Below are positions 50,535-58,671 of a stretch of DNA of 58,671 bases, piece after piece. The first letter of the stretch is position 1. Each line of letters starts with the position of its first letter. This DNA is from Kalmusia sp. IMI 367209. Taxonomy: Eukaryota; Ascomycota; Dothideomycetes; Pleosporales; Didymosphaeriaceae. The DNA is taken from positions 1 through 58,671 of the forward strand of contig JAPEUQ010000026.1 in the NCBI GenBank assembly GCA_027946365.1, read 5' to 3'. The notes beneath the pieces are model-generated. The model ran no database searches, had not been told where the DNA came from, and saw nothing but the letters and a program-made list of their open reading frames with translations. A program made the position numbers and the translations under genes.

Positions 50535-50600
50535 TGCGCTGCATATATATATATATACCTCCCCCCACTATCTCATAACAATCAAATTTACAACCCTAAC
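50535..50600 (+). promoter_or_regulatory. possible promoter/leader of the 50.8-kb pseudogene
   Basis: A TATA-rich run (CTGCATATATATATATATACC) is followed by CCCCCACTATCTCATAACAATCAAA, a pyrimidine-to-CAA pattern common around fungal transcription starts. It lies 200-250 bases upstream of the reading's ATG. This is inferred from composition and position only. Confidence 0.3.
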
Positions 50601-50792
50601 CTAAGCCATAAAGCTATAATAATATTAAAATATAATATTAAGGTAGTTTACACTACGCTTAATAAAAGAGTAGCTTAGATTACACTTAGTAAGTAATAAG
50701 AAGTTATTAATAACTATAATCTTACTATATAGGGTCTTTACCGCCGCCTATCATTACCCTTCTTATATCTAAACCTTGCATATAAGCCCCAC

Positions 50793-52639
50793 CATATGAG
50801 TAGAGTCACTATAGACATCTCCCCTAGTAAACTTATTTAAATACTTATAGAAATATCTAATGGAACGCTTACTGATAAAACTAATAAGATATCTATCTAT
50901 AAGCTTAATAAGAATAAAGGAACCGGCAAAGGTAAAATAAGAGATAGTAAAAATAAAATAAATATTAGTACTAATAATAAATTAGAGATCTATAGAACTC
51001 CTATAAATGATGCTATTGACCCTAGCACCATAAATACGCTAAATATAGACTGGCAAAAGTTAATAAATTAATAGTTATTAATAAGAGGCCTTACTAATAC
51101 CTTGACCCTTAGGATTACTAGAATATATATAAAAGATAAAGGTATTCATAAACTCTATAGTAACTTAGAAGATCTTATAATCTATCTTAACTAAACTCAG
51201 CTACTTATATAGTAGATTGAGGAGGTAGTAGACCTAGAAGATATATTCTATAAATTTTACGCAGGATTTTATCGTGAACGAAAGTCTTTAATAATATATT
51301 CTTAAGATATATAATATTACTTAAACTTATATAAATATAATATTAATATAGATCTTTACTAGACTTTTAAAGATAGTACTAATAGAGAATAGATTAATCT
51401 AAGGATAGTAGATGAGAAGTTCGTTATTAGATTATTACCTTAATATAATGCGCCGGCAAACCTATACTATATAAATAAAGTTAATATAGAAAAGTTAATA
51501 GTAAACCTAGTAAGTAAAAAAACTATAAATAAGCCAAAACTAAGTAAGTACGAAGAGCTAAACTTTTCTACCCTTAATATAATAAACTAGGACTACGACA
51601 CCATTCTCAATACCCTCTTAGAGAGATAAATAAATATCTAAAATGCCCATCATTATAAGTAATTAACTATATAATACGTCCTTAAATATAATAAAAAGGA
51701 TGCTAAAAGAACCCAGGGAGCCCAAATAGGCTTATTAGAAAATTACATAATACTGGTTGGCTGTACCCTATAAAAGAACCGTAAAGACGCCCCTATATAC
51801 TAATAATATAAATCTTTTTATATGATTGGAATTGGTACTAAGTTTAATATCTATATAATTATAATAATCCGTTCCTACGTCGCCTACTAAAGTATAAAAT
51901 CTAAAGGCGTTAAATATAACTTTAGACCCCTAGAAGATAATATAAAGAGGATATTATTCTAGATTATAATTAACTATATTATAGATTATAGAGGTGCTAT
52001 TATTTAGATAGATAGGGTCTATCATCACAATAAGGTAGTTTTAAATAAAGACGTAATCCTAAGGATTATTATTAATAAAATCCCTAAAGAGAAGTAACTT
52101 AGTACTATCTTTTACTCTATTTTTAAATTACTTGGCATTGGTAAAACGGCGCCTAGGTCCTATATTAATACTATTAGTTATTTTACTAACGCTTGATTAC
52201 CACGCCCAGTAATATATAGCGAAGGTCCCCCTATTATAGAATAGTTATATCTAGTAGTCTTAGAGTTAACCCCACCGGTCACCAAGAGAAAGTCTAGGGT
52301 TAAAGTAAATGAGGAGTAAGACGTTATAATATTTCCTTCTAAAAGATAAAAACCTAGCGTAAAAGTAAATCTATTTAGACTTATTAAATCTTATAATAAG
52401 AATGTATATAATAAAATCACCCTCACATCTACTAAAGTGGTATAGCTCTCTAGCCAGAAGAGTAATTTTATTAACTAGGTAAAGAGCGAATTCGCCGATG
52501 GCCAAGATAAATCTATAAAGTTCTATAATAAAAAGTCTACCCTATTATCTCTTACTAGTAAGTTGGGCTTAAATGACTATAATCTTTATTATAATAATTA
52601 GAATCTTTATAAATACTTAGGGTATCCTAAGTTTAAATG
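50793..52639 (+). pseudogene. unidentified ~615-codon plus-strand protein, lightly broken
   Basis: From ATG (MSRVTIDISPSKL) one plus frame runs to about 52,197 with only TAA/TAG stops before a TGA, and very few of them. It reads KLNKNKGTGKGKIRDSKNKI, GGLTN-like and EDIFYKFYAGFYRERKSLII, KFVIRLLP*YNAPANLYYIN, RTQGAQIGLLENYIILVGC, KSKGVKYNFRPLEDNIKRIL and FKLLGIGKTAPRSYINTISY. After a break it continues with two basic clusters (TKRKSRVKVNEE and PSKR*KPSVKVN), which resemble nuclear localisation signals, and ends NDYNLYYNN...YPKFK at TGA 52,639. No known catalytic motif is visible. The flanking direct repeats (50,045 and 52,895) suggest it is the single gene of a small mobile element. I do not recognise the family. 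Confidence 0.55.
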
Positions 52640-52894
52640 AACGATTACGACAGTATTTAAACTATCTTATTATTTCTATTTATATCTATATTATACTTTA
52701 AAGGAATGCTGAGAACTTATAATTTATAGTTATATAGTTATTATTATGGACCTGTAATACTGGTGGATTAATCACCTAGAATATAAAGACTACTCTCTTC
52801 CCTTAACCTCCTTCCCCCTTTTCCTTTCTTAATAGTTATAGGTAAAAAACCTTTTAGTTACTAGCTTAGAAGATTCTAGCGGCCCCCCAGGGTA

Positions 52895-53010
52895 ATATTA
52901 TATAATATGGCATACTTAGTATGTATATATAGATCTAGTAGGCACCATAGCTCTAGCTCCCCAACCTATATAATATAATCCAAAGAACTACCTAGCTTAA
53001 TACCTTCTTA
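52895..53010 (+). repeat. direct repeat flanking unidentified pseudogene, right copy
   Basis: Counterpart of 50,045-50,160. It keeps GCACCATAGCTCTAGCTCCCC with more CpA than the left copy, so it is less mutated. Homology seems to stop around AATACC/AATATT at the right edge. Confidence 0.7.
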
Positions 53011-53464
53011 TCCTATTTTATCTATGCGTAAGTCTCTATCTAGCTGTTATGTATGGTCCGGCGCACGTTAGCTAAAAGGCCTAGTTAAAGGGGATTTACG
53101 CTTTATCTTATCTTTATTATACTTCTTAGGGGAGCCCCCGGCCCCCTCCTTATCCCTTATCCTCTATCCTATCCTCTACTTTATCCTCTATATTATCCCC
53201 TCCACCTTACCTTACAGCTCGGTAGAGGAAGTTTTCCTAGAGAAAGGAATTAATAAGGCCTTCCGCTGGTATTAACTAGAGGAGGGAGAAGGAGTAAAAG
53301 GGTAATTCTTATCTTAACTATTCTTGAGGCTATTAGCCTAGTTATCTTTTATTATAGAAGAGTCTATATACTTTTTATTATCTTGTTTAAAGACTACTAC
53401 TAACAGACTTTAATAGCGTCTACCTAATCTTCTTTAGGAGTTACTTAAGATAGTTTTATTACTA
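53011..53464. other. spacer with pyrimidine-rich repeats
   Basis: ATCCTCTATCCTATCCTCTA-type loose repeats lie at 53,150-53,210. No gene was recognised. Confidence 0.4.
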
Positions 53465-53745
53465 GTTAGATAACTCCTTACTCTACGCTTTCTATCTTAT
53501 CAGTTCCTCAAAATCCTTATAAACTAACTTAAGTCTATTAATTAATATTATATCTAGGATAAATGGGGTCTTTAAGGCGTTATCTTAAAAGTTCCACCTA
53601 TTTATAAGTCCGAGGAAGTAGTACTTAGTATAATATATTTAAAAGTTAGTAATCTCTTTATAACCTCATGACTGACGACCCCACCATCTAGGGCCTATAA
53701 AGGTAAACTCTCCTCCTTATCATTAATTATATATTAGTGGAAGGG
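53465..53745 (-). repeat. duplicated coding fragment, copy 2
   Basis: Same orientation as 43,640-43,935. The minus-strand reading gives FH*YIINDKEESLPL, LDGGVVSHEVIKRLLTF and RLKLVYKDFEELIR. An internal deletion of about 20 bp relative to copy 1 occurs around 53,620. Sequence to 54,040 shows no further clear match by eye. Confidence 0.65.
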
Positions 53746-54044
53746 GTGCTCCACTATATCTAGTAGGGACGTTAGATCTTTATTGGCATTAACTTTTTAT
53801 ACTACTCTTATTCTTTAATAGGTTATAGATTTTTTACTAGCTTAGATTATATTCTTCACAACATTATTTATATCTTATTAATAATCTGGCTTCGTGGCTT
53901 TTAGAATGCTAAAAAACGTAATCTTAGGAGTTGGTGCTCTTATAGAGTTTATAGATATATAAATAGATAGAGTGAATATATTCCTATCTTATCCTTAATA
54001 GTCCCAACTTTAATCTTATATGATAAGGTAGTAACGCCCTTATA

Positions 54045-54415
54045 TAAGTGGCTATGGTTGGTATTGTCATGAAATTAGATAAATTTAAATCCTTAATATA
54101 GATTAGGGGAACTTTTATAATACTAGATAAGTTTAAATAATTAATACTTAAGTATAGTTGCCTTATCGCCCGTCTCGTCCTCTAGGGCGCTCAAAGTGAG
54201 GAATGGAGGATCCTTAAGCTATATAGCCTATTTATTTATTAGTCTTATATACTTTATTAATTACTAGCTTTAAGACTTACCATGAGTCTATAAGTGGCTA
54301 TAGTTAATATTATTATGAAATTGGATAAGTCCGAACGATTAATGTTTTAGTATAGCTATCTTATTACCCCTCTTATCCTCTAGGGCGCTTAAAGCAAAGA
54401 ATTAAAGATCTTATA
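54045..54415 (+). repeat. tandem duplication (~243-bp offset)
   Basis: ATAAGTGGCTATGGTTGGTATTG...CATGAAATTAGATAA at 54,045 recurs as ATAAGTGGCTATAGTTAATATTA...TATGAAATTGGATAA at 54,288. Both are followed by AGTATAG(T/C)(T/A)... and CTCTAGGGCGCT. Differences are mostly RIP-type transitions. Confidence 0.75.
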
Positions 54416-54611
54416 CTTAAGAAGTTACCCTATCTCTTATAGAGGACGAGTATATTAAAGTGATGAGTATAATAGGATTATTTTAATAACTATAGTTACG
54501 ATAATAACTAGCTTACTATTTTAATTAACTACTATTAAAGAGGCGTTTAGAAAAGGATATTAGGCATACCCATTAATCCATTAGAAGAGCGTGGTGTAGG
54601 ATGGTATAGAG

Positions 54612-54772
54612 GATATTAATATAAATACTAAAATAAAAGAGGAGAGGGAAGATAACGGTTATAAGTACTAAAGTAAAGAAGGATAGATAAGAGGATAGTA
54701 TAAGCGCTAAAGTAAAAGAGGACTAGTAAGAGTATAGTATAAGTGCTAAAGGAAAAGAGTATAGATAAGAGT
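54612..54772 (+). repeat. four 39-bp repeats
   Basis: Units begin ATAA(A/G)(T/C)(A/G)CTAAAGTAAAAGAGGA and repeat at 39-40 bp. On the plus strand they read as 13-residue units (ISAKVKED**EYS type). An Asp/Glu/Lys-rich protein repeat in a lost gene is likely. Flanking 54,480-54,610 and 54,780-55,050 show plus-strand frames too short to name. Confidence 0.78.
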
Positions 54773-55079
54773 ATAATAAGAATGGTGGCTCATTCACACC
54801 CAGCGCGACTAGTAAATGGAGGCCTTATACTTATAATGGAAAGAGAAGGCACGCGCCTATAAGCGGCGGCGGTACGTGAAACCTAATACTATAGTAGTTA
54901 TATAATATAAAGTAAACGTGGATAGATATAAAAGGAAGAGATGGTTTAACTATACTAATTTTATAGTGTAGTAGTTGAGTCATGTAATATTATAAGTATA
55001 TATAGAGTAAAAGAGTCGTACTAGGGTATTCTAGAGACTAAGGCTTTTCTTTTTATACCCGTCCATAATGTATCGTATT

Positions 55080-55460
55080 CTAGGATAGACTACGGTAGCC
55101 CTTTATAAACTATAATAGACTCCTTTAGCTAAGGAGTAGACTTATTTATCTTAAAGCCTTTTAGTAGGTCTATTAATAATTTTAAACAGCTGCCGGACAT
55201 TATTAGAGAGGCTACTATAGTAATGGGTCTTAGAGTAGTTAGAGGGTATAGACGTAAATGCCGTCCTTCTAGAAAGTCCTTTCTACTTAGATTAATCGTC
55301 CTGACTCCGCGGATGAGTTACTATAATGGATAGATTAACTATACTACTAGAAACTATCATGATCTCTAGTTTACTATAAAAACCTTCCATAGTCTAGAAT
55401 AGATTCTAATATAAAATAAGGAACTTTAATTATCTATAATAAACTTCTAGAGCACTAACT
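55080..55460. repeat. LTR-like fragment 5
   Basis: TAGACTACGGTAGCCC, ACTATAATAGACTCCTTTAG, TTCCATAGTCTAGAATAGATT and ATCTATAATAAACTTCTAGAGC. Same motif family as 46.7 and 48.7-48.9 kb. Confidence 0.4.
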
Positions 55461-55489
55461 ATTAATAGAACCCTTCTATAGATAAGTAT

Positions 55490-56000
55490 TAAATGGTAAT
55501 TTTAATTTACATTTAATCTTCATCCTAAGATTATATATAGTTTAGGTAGATCCTGAGTTAATATAGTAGATAGATTAAGTTGATATAGAGAATAGGTCGA
55601 GTCAACATAGTAGACATGTTAAGTTAATATAGTAGAAAAGTCAACTTAATATAGTGGATAGGTTAAGTTAAGATGACGTTTAGGTTGAGTTGATGTGGCG
55701 GTTATGTATAGATATATATAGATTAACTTAATAGTAATATGGCGGTTATATCATTCTAATCTATATATATAATTATTAGCTACGCCCAATTCTGCGTCAC
55801 TGAGACGCTAGACCCTACGTAAAGCACATGGAGTCTCACCTACAAATTATATATCTATACTACTAATAATATAATATGGTCATTCTATCTTTACTAGGGG
55901 CTAGTGTGTCCCCATCATCTTATATAAAGCCGAGACCCCGTTAACTAATCTCTTCTTCCCCTCTAAATAATAGCTTAAACGGTGGTTACTCACACCCTAT
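55490..56000 (+). repeat. LTR-like fragment 6 with internal 24-bp repeats and TATA box
   Basis: Begins with the AAGATTATATATAGTTTAGG, then GTAGATCCTGAGTTAATATAG motif shared with 15.8, 25.8 and 49.9 kb. It then holds six or seven GTTAATATAGTAGATAGGTTA units of about 22-25 bp (55,555-55,745). A TATATAAAGCCGAGACCCCG motif at about 55,920-55,940, followed by a pyrimidine-rich stretch, looks like an LTR promoter with start region. This is the best-preserved LTR candidate in the window. The 3' end is not defined. Confidence 0.5.
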
Positions 56001-56059
56001 AACTAATTCTTATTAAAAATTAAGTACGTCATGTCGTAAGTAAGCTCTCTTATATCTTA

Positions 56060-58250
56060 AAAGATTTAACTAACGTAAAACTTATACCCCGTTTAAGGAA
56101 GTTGGCTTATATAAAGCGGATCTAAATAGGACTCTATATTTTATCTTTTAGTATAGGGTTTCGCTCTGTCTGGCTCCTATTACGGTTAACTAGGGTGCTG
56201 ATTTTAATAGTAGCTATTAGCCTTATATTAGGTATATATACGCCTAAGAAGCTCTTATAATTATTTTTATTAATAATATCTTAGTCCTTTACCACCGCCT
56301 TCTTATAAGCGTAAGGAGCCTCCTACTATATTTAAGCCTAGACTATCCTTAACCTAGAAGAAGCGCCTTACTCTTAGGTCTAGTACTATTTCTATTATTA
56401 AGCGTATTAAGGTTGGCAATCTCACTATTACTATAAGGAATAATAGTAAGAATAAGGTAGAGAGAAAAGCCTTTCACTTCTTAAATCTTTTATCTAGTAG
56501 GTCTTTTTTGGTTTATATAGGAATGTAACTAAGTGGATAAATCTAGAGCTCCATAACTAGATATACTATATATATATTAATATGTTATAGAAGTAAGCTA
56601 GTTATTATTATCCCTATATATGAGGCTTTACTCTAGCATCTATTAAGACTAGGCTAATCAGGCCGTTTTATGAGCCTAAGGACCTAGATAAGAAGCGTTT
56701 AGCTAAAGCCAAGTAACTTTCTCCTAAGTATATCCTTTACTTTTATTTATGTATCGCCTGCGCAGATGTAATCCCTAGGTATAAATAAATAGTAGTTAAT
56801 AATACGGTTAGGGTCATTTATAATAAAATATATTAACTTAGATTTAAGTATAAATAACGACTGCAGCGGGTATTATTATAGGATAGACCTAAAGGAGGCC
56901 AATACGGAATAAATATTAATAATTACTATATTTTTAATATATAGTTACTCTTTTTAGACTTTTATTATTTATAATAGTCTTATAGCTAGTGTTTAGATTT
57001 AAGGTGTACTCTATCCTCTAATTAAACCTATAAACGTTAAATCATACCTATACTTAAAGTTTATAAGTATGCTAATTACTAAGTTGGGTATCCATTACTT
57101 AGGTGCTTATTCAGGATTAATATAGTAATAATTCTTAATGATATATTATTAACTATAAGTAGGACATTATCTTCCCATTACTTAAGACTCTTATACTTAA
57201 GTCTATTTCTGATTGGCATCATTTCTGCTGCCTCTTAGGGAACGTTAGTTATGGGGTCTATCTTAGTCCATGGATAACGCGCTTTTAGCCTAAGAGGCGT
57301 CTCTATTATAACCCTAATTAGATATATCGCTAGCGAGAGTTATTCTATATAATACCTCCTTAATTATAAAGCTAGCTGTATCTTTCCCTAATCTAAGGGG
57401 GAAGTTTCTTATTATATACTCTCAGAATCGTTTCACCATCTCTCATCTAGTCATCCTAGTAACGTGGTGGGAGTTCTCTTAAATACTATAGTCTAGGTAT
57501 TTATAATCTTATTTATAACTATTAGAAAATTACTTATTACTATATTAATTAATATTAACTTAGGGATATTATACGTTTCTATTTCTATAACTACCTAGTC
57601 GTATTCTGCTAGCTATATATCCCATCTTATAGTACTTCATAGGGGTTTTAGCGTAAATAGATATTAATTATAAGCTTTTATTATTTTAAATTAATCGTTA
57701 ATGCCAACTGCTAATCTTAAGTTAATAAATCAAGTTATATACTAGCGTTTTAGGAAAAGGTACAATAAGAGTAGATAGATATAAGATATATCGTTAACTA
57801 AATAAAGAATATTATACCACTACCGGGTAATCCATTAGATTTTGAGTATTTGAGCCTTCCTTTAACTAATTTATTATAGTAGGGGAATATATACTTTAGG
57901 GTTAATATTTACCGCTCTAGATATTATAGATGACGTATTTAACCTTTAGCTAGCCCTTCAGCTTAATGAGTGGAATAGTCCTTTAGTATTACTAAGGGAT
58001 CTAGATATTGAGATTGTTGCGTTATATTATTAGTGGCCTTTCAGCTTAGTAAGATTAGTACTATTAATTTTAGCACTGTTAACTAAACTGTAGATGAATT
58101 ATTTTATGGGTTTAATTAAGGGTTAATTAATTCTATCTATCTCTAGGGCCCTCTACTTTCTTTAACCTCATCTTTTAACCCTAGGTTGATTAACTATCGT
58201 TAATAGCCAACCTCTGTCAACACTTACGTGAGGTCATAGCCAGTTAGTAT
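56060..58250 (+). pseudogene. RIP-degraded plus-strand coding remnant downstream of LTR-like sequence
   Basis: Plus-strand readings with TAA/TAG-type stops can be followed in pieces. Examples are SPLPPPSYKRKEPPTIFKP and KRIKVGNLTITIRNNSKNKV at about 56,280-56,460; YLCIACADVIPRYK and QLRFKYKQRLQRVLL at about 56,735-56,880; and KGGQYGIN at about 56,890. A CxxC pair (CIACA) hints at a zinc-binding motif whose His ligands may have mutated. No reverse transcriptase, RNase H or integrase motif was found. This could be the internal part of an element whose promoter is the LTR-like sequence at 55.9 kb. Unidentified. Confidence 0.35.
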
Positions 58251-58389
58251 AGTTCTAATCCTTATCCTAAGATCCTTTTATCTTCTAATAGCTAATTATA
58301 CTACTTTAATAGTCTAAACTTATTATTGTGATAAGTAAAGACTCTACTTCCTAATAGTACTGTTCTATACTAAAGCTTAGATGAAAGTC

Positions 58390-58671
58390 TAGATGATAAT
58401 ATACTATTATAGACTATTAGAGACTTCTAGAGACTACTAAAAATTATTTATAACTATGGTTAACTATTATAAGGCGTGCTCACATTACTATATTATCTAA
58501 TACTTATTACCTGGTAAATTGGGTTAATAGAACTAAATAATCTACTATAAACCTTCCCATTCTACTATAATAGACTTCCACGTGATGAGCGAGTTTAATT
58601 GAGTCTAAAGAAAAGTCAATTGAGTATTATTATATCTATAATCATCTTAAGATTTTAAGATATTAAGTAAG
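58390..58671. repeat. LTR-like fragment 7, cut by the window edge
   Basis: ATACTATTATAGACTATTAGAGACTTC and CTACTATAAACCTTCCCATTC...ATAATAGACTTCC continue the TAGACTATAATAGACT family. The sequence runs out of the window. Confidence 0.4.

Noticed and set aside
56730..56900. DUF3505-like or C2H2 zinc-finger domain
   Set aside because: A single CxxC followed by a basic KYKQRLQ segment is too little. The His ligands cannot be placed with confidence.

Overview
This window looks like subtelomeric, repeat-only DNA from a filamentous ascomycete (Pezizomycotina) genome that uses repeat-induced point mutation (RIP). The evidence is direct. The DNA is AT-rich and full of TpA, and recognisable protein families can be read through it only if one accepts in-frame TAA/TAG where the family has Gln or Trp, and Tyr where it has Cys or His. 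These are the changes expected from C-to-T on either strand in a CpA context. I see no intact protein-coding gene, tRNA or rRNA. The few open frames longer than about 65 codons lie in simple repeats or are chance.

Layout. (1) 1-13.8 kb is a telomere-proximal block. It has degenerate CCCTAA motifs at the left edge, then two head-to-tail composite units, each an 18-bp CTAG-rich minisatellite followed by a dead telomere-linked RecQ helicase (TLH) on the minus strand (about 2.3-6.8 kb and 8.5-13.5 kb). A third, truncated unit (minisatellite plus AT-rich spacer only) sits at 13.6-14.7 kb. Interstitial telomere-like repeats lie at 6.83 kb. (2) 14.7-27.2 kb is bracketed by an inverted repeat plus a direct repeat and holds several plus-strand coding remnants that I cannot identify, one of them membrane-protein-like. 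(3) 28.15-30.24 kb is a complete but dead Fot1/pogo-type DNA transposon. (4) 30.5-42.5 kb carries two large divergent pseudogenes. The minus-strand one (about 1,700 codons) is an unidentified Gln/Asn-rich protein with 26-residue repeats. The plus-strand one has three mutated CCHC zinc knuckles followed by a UPF1/DNA2/NAM7-type superfamily 1 helicase. A 1.27-kb element with inverted-repeat ends lies between them. (5) 42.6-58.7 kb is a mosaic of LTR-like fragments, minisatellites (84, 39 and about 24 bp), a duplicated 0.28-kb coding fragment (43.6 and 53.5 kb), an unidentified plus-strand pseudogene of about 615 codons (50.8-52.6 kb) flanked by short direct repeats, and further RIP-degraded coding remnants.

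How it fits together. The left 14 kb is a classic chromosome-end arrangement in which TLH copies spread by recombination between telomeres. The rest is a graveyard of mobile elements inactivated by RIP. The best candidates for something undescribed are the zinc-knuckle SF1 helicase with its divergent giant partner, and the 615-codon pseudogene between direct repeats. All coordinates of degraded features are approximate, and all translations were done by eye.
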